The notes under the pieces: generated by a model
Told to the model about the DNA's origin: nothing
Databases searched by the model: none
Seen by the model: the letters and a program-made list of their open reading frames with translations, nothing else
Program-made: the position numbers and the translations under genes
Part shown: positions 1 through 12,780 of the stretch, in pieces
Position numbering within the stretch: the stretch's first letter is position 1
How the letters are laid out: the number at the start of each line of letters is the position of its first letter
Source: Edolisoma coerulescens
Taxonomy: Eukaryota > Chordata > Aves > Passeriformes > Campephagidae
Assembly: GCA_013397115.1 (NCBI GenBank)
Contig: VWZW01007069.1
Location: 498,184-562,183, forward strand
Direction of reading: 5' to 3'
DNA: 64,000 nt

Positions 1-3000
1 AAGAATAAAAGAGGCTCCATTTTTTAATCCAATACTTAAGCAATTTCTTATTGCTGTTTTCATGAGTTTTAAAGGATTTTTGTGGACTTGACTATGTTGC
101 CTTCATATTATTCCCATGATTGGTGCCAACAGGAGCCCACTGTTGGACATCAAGACTATAGATGAAACCAAGCCCTTCCTTGTTCTATGTGTGGCTTTCT
201 GCCCTTCTGACTGAAGTATCTTGTGCCCGTGCTGTCAGAAAGATTTAGGTGCTGCTCTATAGTCACATTATCTCTGGGATGCTTCCTTTAGAATTTGAAG
301 GTTAAAACCCTCAGTAATTTGCCCAAATGTTCTTGTAGCAGGAGTTATGCCCAGGACTAGAGGGAGAGCTGAGCTGCTTCCATCTTCAGCCCATTACTTC
401 TCTCCTTGTCCCATGAGCTGGAGTATCACCTGGGTGGTACCATGTCCTCACATGGTGGCTCATGCCACACTGTGTGTGCTGTTCTGCAGGGGGCCAGTCC
501 AGGCTGTGTGCTGAGCCAAGGGCCAGCAAAAGGCACTGCTTTCTGTGACAACTGAGTGCTGTCCAGGAGCAGTGGATGAATCCTTCCCTCTGTCATGAAT
601 TCCTTATGTGTGGTGCTAAGCTAATCTCTTGTACCAGATTTTGGACTGTGGTGGTTTGTAGGTTGTTGGTTTTTTTCTCAAGTTCACAGCTGCATTCAGC
701 CCAGATAAATTAGCAGAGCTATTGGCTTGATTGTAGTGCCATGCAGCTGAGAGAGTGCTGTTTTGTGTCCCATGAACTATCATAAAACAAACAGTTCTTT
801 GTAAGGTCAGGTCTTAGGTGACTCACACTGAGGACTCAAAAGCATTAGCTTACAGTAATTTGGAGGTGGGTGTTTTTGTGGACCTCAGTTTTTATTCAAA
901 AACATATATATGCTATTATACAAAGGGTATTAATAAAAATGTATTTGTAACCGTAATCTTTGAACACTTGATTTGGCAACTTTAAGTGCTGCTGCTTAAG
1001 TGTTTGACTGTTTCTTCTTTAGGTCCTTATGAGTAGTGGGGATGAAGATAACAGGTCTCCAGAGCTGTCCTGGAAAAATATTTTTCATTGCAAATTAATA
1101 TACATAATGTTCAGGTTGATAAATGCTTGACTGCTTCTGTCATTTTCATAATTGCTCTTTAAGGTATTTGTGCATTATTGATGCAGTGTAGCTCCTACTG
1201 AAATGGATGGAAACTTTGTCAGTGCCTGCAGCAGTTCTGGGTTGCACCAGTTACCACTTCTGAAAAATGTCTGTGCAAGTAAGGTTTGGTAACTGCACCA
1301 GTGTTATGACATTCCAGACCTCACTTTTTATATTTTAAATTTAACTTACACTTACAAATTATAGAACTCAGATGTGTTGTCATAAAATATTACTTCAGTT
1401 GTTGTGGAAAAATACACTCTTTAGATATGTAATTGCAGTAATTTCATATGTTTTATTTAATCTTGGAAGTTAAAGATTGTGCACTATTCTGTGAGAAGGA
1501 AATCCATCTCTGGAAGAAACTGGAAAAGCCAGCAGATATGTTGTGTGAGGTAGTGTTGCTATGTGCCATTGAAATGCCAGCACCCACCATTGTCTGTAGG
1601 CAAACTGTAACAAAAAATACTTATTTCATATTTTTTCAGAAATGACACCAGCATGAGAATTTCTTTAATTTTTCCTGTATAAATATATGTGATGATTAAT
1701 ATAAAACTTTCCTTTTCTTTGAATGAAGTGCCCAACAGTCTGTCTTACCCACATGTGCAACGCTGGTCAAATAAGACTCCTATCCTTAGGAACAACTTGA
1801 AGGCTGCTGAGGTCAGGGGAGAGGAGAAGGCCTTTGGATTGTGGGAACACCCATGCTGCCTTTTCTGGGCTCTGACTTCCCCCATTATGAGGTGAATGAA
1901 ATGCTTGAAGTCCCAGGAGAGAGAGAGCTGGGGATAATGGCTGTGGGGGATCTCCAGAGGGGAGAGCAGGGCATGTGAACCAAGTTCTGTGCTGCTTTTG
2001 AGACAAGTCTCTCATTGCACCCATTTCTGCAGGATTGGGAAAGGACTCATCTCCTCATGGAGGTGCCAAAGACATTTGTTTGAAACCTATCCTTAAAATA
2101 TCCCTGAGTTGCGTAAATGCGAGGAAGAAGTTAGGAGCTGGCAGAAGCATTGAGGTTTCTGGAGTGCTGTGGTTCCTGAATATCCAGGCTTCCATGGCAC
2201 TGTTTGGTTTCTCTCCCAGAGGACAAGGGGATTAGGCAGAGCCACCGGCTGGACAGGCGGAGCAGTCCTGACCTGCCCAACCATCGGAATGACAACTGCA
2301 TTGGGTCAGCTCTAGTGAGATCTAAGCCAGCTTCTGGGAGATGTCATCTGAAAATCCTTATCCCCGATGAGGGCCTTTTATTTTATCCTATTTCCTGTGA
2401 GTTATTTGCCTTCACTTGTCCGGCAGAAGGGAGCTGAGGGGAGTCAGGCAGATGGCACAAGGCCATGGGCTCCTGATGTAGGTGCTGGAGGGCCACCTTC
2501 CTGTGGTTTGTGACCTTGAGGGCTTTGATTCTCATGCTGGGCTTCACAGACTCACGTTTTGCTCTTTAAAAGGTAGAAGAAAGAAGGAACGCTTCTCCTC
2601 TCCTAAGACCTTTTTAAACCATTGTTAAAACAAAAATCCTCAAAGTCTTGCAACAAAAACCTGATAAAATCTATCCTTTTTCTGTCCAGTTTTGATACCT
2701 TATTATCAGGTTCCTTAACAAGACCCACACAAGCAGAGTACAGGACAGATTTTAACTTGAAAACTTGATTCTCTCCAGTGTTCCCTTGCACCTAACAAGG
2801 GCCTCAACACAATTGGTAGAAGCTGACATTGTAGCATTTAACTTTTAGCTGTTACCTTGAGCTTTGTGCTGGGGCTGGTTTAGGTAAAGTCCTGGGTGCT
2901 CTCTCCACCATCCATGGCCCATCCATGGCCCCTGGTGCAGCACACAGTGAAAGGAGCACATTAACAGTGTGCCTGGTTCTCTGCTTGCCTGAGGGATGGG

Positions 3001-6000
3001 TTTGGTTCATCGTGGTTGGCAAGCACCTCAAATTGGAAATAAGTGTGCATGAATAAATATTCCTTTGCTTCTGTCATGATGAGTTATGGACATATTACAA
3101 AAATAATTATCTTCCCTTCATAAATCAGTCTGATAGTTAACTTTGCTTTGCTTACTAATTCACTGTTCCTGCTAAATGTCCTTTGGTTTGGGTCAGATAC
3201 TTATGCATAGGAATAAATCAGGTCTAAGCCAGAATGCTCTTTGTTGCTGGGAAAGGAAGATAAGTCTAAAACCAAAGTAGATGGCATTTGCCAGCGAATC
3301 TACAGTGCAGTGATGGCCCTAAAATGAGGTATTTGTATTAGCTATTCGATCCTGCTTTGTAGAAGTATTTTTAGATAGAATTTTGGCTAATTTATTTAAA
3401 ATAGTGATCACCATTAGTTTTAGGTGGCCAGGTTAGTGAAATAGATTTGTGAAGTTAGATATATTTAGAGGTAAAATCCAGGAGAAACAGGGAAGCCATA
3501 GGTGCCAGAAGCCAAGCCTTAGGGCATGTGAAACACTCAGGTATTCTACGTGTATGTTGCAGCCATACCCACCAGCGAATGCAAGTTGGGCACAAACCTT
3601 CTTAAAGGAGAGAAAATCAAGCCAGTTAGAAGGGAAATGTTGTATTCCTGAGTTGCAAGGAGAAATATGTTGCCAATTCATACTGCAACAGAGCTCTGGT
3701 GACAAGGGGCTGCATAATAAAGCGAGTACTTGGGCGATAGTGCCGGCACACTAGCTGCATGTTCTACAACAGCATTTTTTAGCCATGTTCAACAGTGTGC
3801 CTGCTATCGCTCCTCCATTTGTTGAATTCAGGATGACCTTTGCATGAATAAAGTCAAATAGGATTAAGGCAGGAATTTTCAACAATGGGAAAGAGCAACA
3901 GATGTAGCCGACTTTGAACGTGGGAGGATTGTTGATGCACGGTTGCCTAAAGGGAGTGTCTGTGGTGACAAAAAAAGGGGGGGAGAAAACCCAACAATTT
4001 CCTAAAATATTAACCGCATAAAAGAAAAGAAAATAAATAGAAAACAATCCAAAGGAACTGAGTGATTCTGGTTTTTATTGGCATCAAGCTGAAGGCAGGG
4101 TTTTTTGATTCACTGCCTCCTTTTAAATCTATTTCTCTCTATTCTTTCAGCAGAACTCTGTTTTCTGCAACTGCCACTACATGAGCTGTCTGAGGGGTTT
4201 GTGGCATGTACCATATTTTTAGATTCACATTTTTTCTGAGTTGTTTTAAGGAAAACAAAAGTGGAGCATGCAGGAAAAAAGAGATGTTGTTTTGCTGGAG
4301 AATTGGCCATTTGAGTATAAAATCCAGATCCTGCTAATATTTTTTGGTTTGATTTATCCTGTGCAGAAGCATATAGATGGATCTCAAATGAATGCAGTGC
4401 AAGCACTCTATAAAGAGACTGTTACAGAATAAAGGGGAAAAAAGACTAAAAATATATTTAAAGCAAGAACTCTTTCTGACATAACTTAAGTAGTTTTATA
4501 TCTCATTAGATAGAGCAAATTTGTTTTTATCTCAATAAAAAGAGGACATGCAAATGTATTTTACTTTACTTAGTTTCATTATTGACAAGAGCTGTTTTGC
4601 AGTTTAGCAGATAATTGTGTTAACCCCTGAATGATACTTCATAGTTTGTAGTAACGAGTAATGCACAGAATTCAGATATCGTTTACATGTCTAATTCAGA
4701 CAAATCAGCTTTGAAAAGCATGCATAGGAAAAGCTTTTAAAGTGTGAATGAAATCATGTGCTCTAGCTCAATGAAAGGGCTTTAAACGTGCTAGCTAGAA
4801 ACTAAAGTCATTAAGGACATCACATTGTAAATGTAGGAAGAATATTGGTGAGCTTAATATATTAGTTCAACTTCAATATTTAAAAGCTTGATTAAACACT
4901 TGCTGATTAAATGCTTACACCACTTTAAAGAGAGCTATGGTGTTGAGAGGGCAGTCTCTCACAGGGGGAAAAATCATTTGGATTCAGAGGATGTAGCATG
5001 GTGAAACATCTTCTAATACATCTTATCCTGCCTCTTCCCATTCTCCTTTAGAGCAGAGCTTGCTGGGGTGAGCCGTGGGTTCCTGCTAGCTGATGCCGTG
5101 CCACAGGGTACTCAGCAGTTGTAACATGTCTACCATCCCCCAAATAAGGAGTATTTCAACAGACAGAAACAAACAAACAAAATAAAACCCCAAACAAAAC
5201 CAAAAATTAGCCCCAAACCCCTTGCTGTTACCTGGGATGCAATATCTTGAAGAACACAGCTCTCTAGGTACTGGAGGCTTCATTACTAATTTTTGTTACC
5301 TTGGTAAAGGTCCTGTGATGTTTAATTTTGAGACTAGGAGCAACTTCATATGCATGCCTGGCATCTTTAGCACCAGGAGCACGTAACTCTTGCTTGCATG
5401 GCATGGATTAGTGCCCACCGTGGCTGTGGAAAGTCACCTTTATTTCCCTGTGGGCTCAGTGTGGGGACCAGCATTAAGCTCACAGATGTGTACATAACTG
5501 CTCAAATTGTGCCTGCACAACTGGGGGAGAGGCTGTCACAGGCACACAGCAGAACCAGAGAAATACATTTTGAAAGAACATTTGAAGGCTGACTATTACA
5601 CACCTGGATTTTTGTAAGCATTCTTGAGACTTAATGCAGAGTCCACTGAAGGCAAGGAGAAGTTGAGGTCCTTTAGTTGCCCCTCAGTTATGTTCCAGAG
5701 CAGTAAAATCTTTCCACCCAGTGTTCCATGAATGTGAACTGGGGCAGGTTAGAGTTGTTTCTAACCCCTTAGTTGCCTTTTGTATGTTGGAAGGGTGATC
5801 CACAAGGAAGAGTACGATATCTTTTTCTTTGGTAGGCCAGCTAAAATCTTCGTTCTCCCTCACTTCATCAACACCTTCGAGACAAGGAACTGTAATCTTA
5901 AAGCCTTGCAAGGGTCGTGTTTCTTGGCTAGCTTCAATGCAAATACATCTTTAGAATCCAATTCATCCAAACAAGCTTTAAAAGTATCCTAAAATGTTAT

Positions 6001-6225
6001 ACCACAGTAAATAATTATAAATAAAAAGAGTGGGTTATTTTGTATTCTTTCTTTTTTTCCAGTTAGCTGCCTTGTATTTTATGCTTCTGGAACATAATGA
6101 AAGTAATTTTTACTTAAACACATAGTCAGAATGTGTTTCTGTTACTTCAAGTAAGCTTGGGGTATTTTTTTCTATGTTGAGATACATAAAAACTTACGTC
6201 TTAGTATATTTACTACTATGGTTAT

Positions 6226-6317
6226 ATAAACAGGTATATATATTATATATACCTTTATCTATAACAATATATAAATATTATATATATATGTACATCTTTA
6301 TATATAATAAATATATG
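6226..6317. repeat. AT-rich (TA)n-like low-complexity tract
   Basis: About 90 bases are made almost only of TA/TATA/AAT steps, with several short self-complementary TATATA runs. It is an intronic low-complexity repeat and no gene or promoter role is evident. Confidence 0.8.
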
Positions 6318-9300
6318 TTTATTATCTGCGTGCAAGCTTCCTAGAAAGTGAATTCAGACAGCAATTTGATACAGATGGCTTAACAGATCATAATTCAAGT
6401 GTTTTGTCCTAGAATCTGCTTCGTAACTCAACCATATTCGGTAACACCATGAGCCCTCTTCTTAACGTTGCCGAAGTGCTGTTAGGAACTCTGTGAAAAG
6501 CTTTGTTTTTATCACTGTAAAGCAATGCTGCAGAATTGACGCTTTTCTCAAGTGCTCTTCTGGCCCTGTGTGCTATTGGTAAGCAGTCTGTCATGATTGT
6601 CATTGGCAGCAATGACTCGGTAACATGATGTGATTCAGTCTTTTATTGTGAGACGTGGGTGTGTAGATCAGAACCCAGTCAATAGGCTTACAAATAAAAA
6701 ACTATGGCAAACCAAATACTGCTGCAATGCTCAGTGTGGTTATAACTGCAACCATGACTTTTCCACTCTACCTAAAATGCTAATGGAATTTAAAAAAGAA
6801 AAAAAAGTAGTAAGGAAAATTGCTTTTGAGGGGTTTTCACAGAAGGAGTTTTCTCTGCAAATGCGTTTAACTGTTTCTACATTTCTTTGTAGCAACAAGA
6901 TTAGGCTTTTATAAAAAAGATGTTTGGCGTTTTGCCTGCTAGAATTAGGTTTTCTTTTAGGACAGTATCTTTTTTTATGTTTACACATTTACCATTGTTT
7001 TCAAATGTCGGACCAGAACGTGGCAAAGGCATGAGTAATAGGGAGTAACTAGAAGGTAATTCCAATGAGAGCCTCCACATTTTTGAAATGTTCTTCCATT
7101 TCTGGTCTCCTTGGATATCCAAGTGGTTGATTTAAAATCACAATCTGTCTTTTTTCGCAAGCATTTAAAGAGCTGGAGAACCCATGTGACACATGGGACA
7201 TTAAGGGGTTTGCTTCAGAGCACTTTCAACTCTTTTGGAAGAGTGCTTCCTTCCTTTCTTGGAGGAAGCCAGTATTTTGACTAGCCCCTAGACAAATGAA
7301 ATGTATTGCTCTGGATTTTGGGTCTTGCATGGGTTTGTGTGTTTTGGGTTTTTTTTGAGCACAGATGAGCTGTAATTGGTCCTTCATCACCTCAGTCTCA
7401 CTTTCTCTGACAGTTGCTCTGCCACTATTTCATGCCCAATACAGAAGAAAATGAATAAAGAAAGCAAGATCATGCAGTGGGTCTATTTTCTGACCAGATT
7501 TTAACAATTTCACATCCTTAAACTACTTAACATTGTCCTTGCTGCTATCCCTGCATGAGGAATGGACTCTGTATGGATCCTGAACAAGTGATCTTAATGA
7601 CACTGGAAAATGCATATCTGCTTGGAACTATTTGAGAAATAGATTCACATTTTAAAAAAAATTAAAATGGGATATTTTCATATTTATTGAGTAAAAAGAG
7701 AGTAAGAGACAGGTCAAATCCTACTATAGTCTTATTTCGTTTTGTCCTTCTCAACTTAGAGGATTCTTTTAAAAACCGATTGATGAGTTTGACTGTGAGT
7801 TGTAGGTTTAGATTCCATAAGAATTGACCTCTTTTTGTCATGAAGTTAGTTAGAAATATATTGCTTCTGTCTGATTTGGGACATAAAATGCCTCTGTAGT
7901 GTTCCATAACTTAGGGACAGATAGGGTTCCTTAAGGCTGCTTGGGGCATCTTGGTTAGACTTCTGCTCTGAAGAGTCTTCTAAACAGCCAGGTTCTACCA
8001 GCTGCAAAAGAGGTTTTGGGAGATCAGTGAGACCCATCTTGCCTACCTAAACACCTCTTTTGAGAGTCCAGTGTCCTCCCCTTTCTGCTTCCTCCCACCC
8101 ACCCCCAAACTTGCAGAAGGGTTTGTTAAGTACCAGCACCTAACACTACCAAGGTTTTACGAAAATAAAAATCATTGCTAAATGACTTTTAAGTATTTAC
8201 ATGTGGCAAAAAAAACCCCACAACTTATGTGAATGTAACTCATTGAGAACCTAAACTGTGACTAAAGCAGCATGCACACTATATATTTATCAGCTCGTCA
8301 TTCTCCCACTAGAGCTTGAGCACTTCTGTTTGAGTACTCTGTAAGTTTTATTGTGACTGTAGGAAAAACTGCTCTTTGAACTCCCCTCCTGTGCAGCCTT
8401 AAAGGTAAGGTAGGTGTTAATCAAATGATGTTGCTGTACTTTGTTTCCCAGTCATGTCTTGGCTGATGCTTTCTCTGCTGAGTGTTGCCTAGAAGTTTGA
8501 AAAGCTTGTATTTTTAAGATGATGGGTCCTACACCTTTAAATAATTTGTAGAAGCTCATGTAACTTGGAACTAACACTCAGTTTTAGAACAAACTTCGTA
8601 GATTCCACTGGAAGCTTATTTAGAACAGTTGGCTTTTATAAATTTATCAAAGTTTCGAAATTGCAGCTAGTTTGCTGTGTTACCAGAGCTCTCCCTTACA
8701 TTAACTTTCTCTTCCCTTTATTCTCCTCATTTCAAAGACATGTCATAATCATTTAATCTCTCATTATGCAATTAGATATGTTGCTACACATTTATTAGCA
8801 AACTTACTGTCAGACTAGTAGTAATGCTCTAATTTACACTTCCCAAAGCATGGAAATTCCTGTGTAGGAATGAAGGCTCCCTTCTTTTCCCTCCTCCACC
8901 TATCCTGAGGTGCTTGTGCAGTGAAGAGTATTGCAGGAGACTGAGATGTGTGAGTGGTAAGTGCTCTACATGTTGTAACAGCTGGACATGATCAGACATG
9001 TTAAAGATGATGTGTGAGGCTCGAGTGTGAGTTTTCTGCATTTGTGCTGTCTGAAGATTTACCCTGTGTGCCTCCTTGGGCTTCTCTGATAAATCTCATC
9101 TCATCCCCCAACACAAGAAAGAGCAGTTGATACCTTCCCCCGACGCTCCTTCTAATAACTGATTGAAAGACTGAAGTCTTCTGGTGCAGTCCTTCTATCC
9201 AGGTGTTTCCTAGTTCTGTCTGCAGATGAGTGTTTGGAATCATGAACAGCTTACACCCAACACATTATTCATCGCATCATCTGGGGACCAGTAGAGAACC

Positions 9301-11899
9301 CGGCAGGAATGCTTAATTTTATTTAACACACCATGTAAATTAAGTCCAAAAGGCACTTGAAATGTAACACTTTCTTCAATTTGTGGAAGCTCAAAGGCGT
9401 AATTCCTCTTAAGGATTTTAATCCAGTGGACAGTAATGTATTGGGGATCCAGTGATGTCATCTGCCTGTCACTGGGAGTTAGTGACAGTTAATGCATGGA
9501 TTGATGATTGGAACAGTGTTGAAAGACCAGGGAGTCATGGAACTGTGTCTGCCTTAGAAATACAGACACCAATCAGAAATGCCTATGGAGTTGTCTGTTC
9601 AGGAAAACCCATCAGACCATCATCTGGATCCGATGCTCATGAGTATTGTGCACACTACAGGTGTAATAGTGCATGCTAAAAACCCTGTCTAGTCCCTCAC
9701 ATCACCCTATTGTAGCAGCACCCTCCTTTTTTTTATGTCTCAGCTTGGAATACTCCTTGTACATATGATCTGCAAAATTTGTTCCTCGAAGTTGAAATCA
9801 GCATTTTGTCTCAAAACTTTTAATATTACAATGTTTGCCATGTAATGTTTTGCTAGAAGTGTTTATTTTTTATTTATCTCACAGAATATTTTTTTCTTTA
9901 GGGAATTTAAACCAAGAAAAAAAAAAGCTGCTGAATAAATTCTGTAGTTCTAAATATCAAGCTGATTTTTAAAATGTTAATATAAGTACTATATAGAATT
10001 AATTAAAAAAGCTATCTCTATGGACAACGTACTAATACTTAAATCAAAATTTTATGGAGTAGATCCTAGGGATCCTTTAGGAGTTTTACATGTGTTAAAA
10101 AAAATGAAACCCAGAAGATCTGACTGCTGTGCATTGCTGTAACGCCCCTGGAACGTGGCTAACGCCCAATTACTGCATGCTTAGACTTGGATGGGAATTA
10201 CAATTGAGCTGTAAAATATTTTGACAGTTTCCAACTGTTGTGTGGTTATTAGCCAGGCATCATAAGAGAATGAAATACAGTGATTTGATTAGGTTCGTAT
10301 CACGATCTGCTTAAACAGGGACTTTCAACATAAACATGTAGTGTAAAGTGTTAATCAGAGGCAGTATTTAATTATTAGCAGCTTTTCTTGAGTTCTGCAG
10401 GAGAGAATTCCTCTCTCCCAAAGATTTTGATTTCTTAAATGAGTCTTGCCATACCTTTATGCTTCAGCTTTTCATTTACAAGCTTTTACTTGTTGAGTGC
10501 TAAAAGCATAACCACACCAAATTTAATTTGTCGCATGAAAATTATGTGTGTATTTTTCAAGAGGATAGATTTGACAGTGTTGAAGCTAGAAAAGCTTGTG
10601 TTAATTACATATTATAAAACAAAAAGGATATTTTCATTTAACATGTATTTCTCCTTTTAGCTGAACAAGTCCTAGCAATTAGCAAATTTCAATAGTGTAA
10701 GAATTCCTGGAAAAATATATGTTAAGCCAAGTGGCACTTGAATTGCTGTTACTTTTACATGTATTTTTATTTTGAAATGAAACTAATAAAGCAAAAATAT
10801 TCAAACTGCATGCAAATTAAGCTCCAGATTGTGCCAGTCTTGTTATGTTCATTAAGCTATTGAATCCTTGAGTAGTGGCTGTTATTCCATGGAGACTATT
10901 CACAGAATAAGGTACTATTCAGAGAGGTAAAGATAACAATCTGCCTTCACGCTGCTTAAATAATGCTCATTCTGTTGGGCAACTAAAGCAAGAATATTCA
11001 AGCCTGTCATTCCTTAATTTTTCACTTGCTTTATTTAGTAATGCTTTTTTGTTTTCTGTGTTGTTTATGAATGGTGCTTGAGAGTGAAGCATTCTGTTTC
11101 TGGTAGAGAAGGCTTTTTCAAGTGTTATCATCCTGTTTTTTCTTTAAAAAACCCTCTAAGGTAGTCTTTGTTTCTCAGTTCAGTCTGTGACATCTCTGCT
11201 GTGGCTGAGAGCTGAATCCAGCTGATTTGGTTACCGGGGCTGCTTACGTGTTGCTGTTTGCCTAAATACCTCATTTCACCAAGCTGTATTCAGTGGGATT
11301 TTTTCTGACTGTTGTCCTGGGTTTGACCTGAACTCTTACCTTGCAGATGACAAAACCTATCTAATGTATCCCAGATTTTAAAGTGGCTTTGCGACTCTGT
11401 GGAAGTGTGCTGACTGGGAGAGAGGCTTCCCCTCTGGTGGTCCTCACGAGGAGCAGTTGGAGTTATACTCAATAACAGTCTCCTAAACAACTGAAAGAGT
11501 TGTAAACTGTGCAACTGTACAGTTTTTCATTTGGAGAGTTGTTAGTGGTTATTGAACTTCCCATGTATTCAGATAGCTGTGTGCCAGGAAAAAAAGCAAA
11601 GTATGCTGTGCTTTGCGAGGAGATCTGATTAACAGAGGGGAATTGGTGTATGAATTGCTTATGGAACGAATAATATCAGGACCTCCATGCTAGGATTAAT
11701 TTTTGAAATGGGAAGTGGGGGTTTTCTTGGTGAGTGATGTGAACCGAGAGGCCAGTGTGAAGTGTTGCTTGGTGGGAATTAGGGGTTTTCCAGCTTGTTT
11801 CCTGTGCTGCCAGAGCATGGAAGGGAGCTCTGTCAGGCTCCTGCTCCCTGATGGCAGCAGCCCATGCGAGCTGTAGGCTCTGGAGGTAAGAGACACAGA

Positions 11900-12780
11900 G
11901 AATGTGGGTCTGAAGCACATCCAAAGATCACTTGGTCCTTCTACTTGCATGAAACCCAAGTTCTCCTTTACAAAATGAGAGATTTCTGCAACCTGTTGTT
12001 AAAGACCTCCAGTAATGAAACATCCATGGCTTTCCAAGGCAGTCTTGAGCGTTTCATTATATACTGCATTGTAGATTGCTCCTTCTGGTGTCTGACCTGT
12101 TGCACCTAAAGCCTGTAACTTCCTTTTGGTAAACACTGGTATGGGAGCCAAGGAGTTTTCTTTCTTCTTTGGAATTTTATATGCTTGAAGACTCACCATG
12201 TTACTTTCCTTTGTAATTTTTTCATAACATTAATGACCTAAAATGTGCTCCAGCTTTCTTCGTGCCTTTTTTTTTTTTTTCCTCCCCTGGTCTTTCTTTG
12301 GGCTCATCTTCCTTACACTCTGCATCAGGGAAAACTGAACATAAAATTTTTGTTGTGGTTTTATTGCTGCTGAATGGAGTGGGAGGGGCAATATGTGCCT
12401 TGCAAGCTTTATTCCTGTCTGTACATCTCAGTACAATGTTTGTCTTTTTCACAACAACCTGATGGTGCTGACTTTATGTTCAGCTTGAATATACTGTTTC
12501 CCCCACATCTTTTTGTGAAGAACTGTTGCCTAACCAGTTCTTCCTCATCCTGCATTTATGTAAATGATTACTCCTTCCTATGTTTCACTTGTACCTATTG
12601 AATTTCATACCGTTTTTTCAGAACTTTACTCCTTTTTATGTGATTGGAGTTCTTCTAGTGCATTCAGTGTTCATCCCAGCTTCTTGTCTAGTCCATCATT
12701 CACCTTCCTAATTCAGACTTTCACTGAACCTAAGAAATACTCTTACCCCTTTTAATGCATAATTCCAAGAATCATTTAAA
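11900..12780 (-). repeat. possible ancient CR1-like LINE remnant, antisense
   Basis: The stretch has the layout of a decayed CR1/L3-type 3' region read in reverse. It has a 'cacttggtcc' start, then 'ctgttgttaaagacctccag', then a phrase like 'first aid for the weak copy' (fccaaggcag ... gcattgt), then Phe/Cys-rich text and 'attgaatttcatac'. These resemble phrases typical of amniote CR1-family copies, but every match is loose and made from memory. The element would be old, truncated and without coding capacity. It could equally be unclassified unique DNA. Confidence 0.35.

Noticed and set aside
5684..5911. 75-codon - strand frame with protein-like text
   Set aside because: No recognisable family, no splice signals and a competing + frame of the same length.
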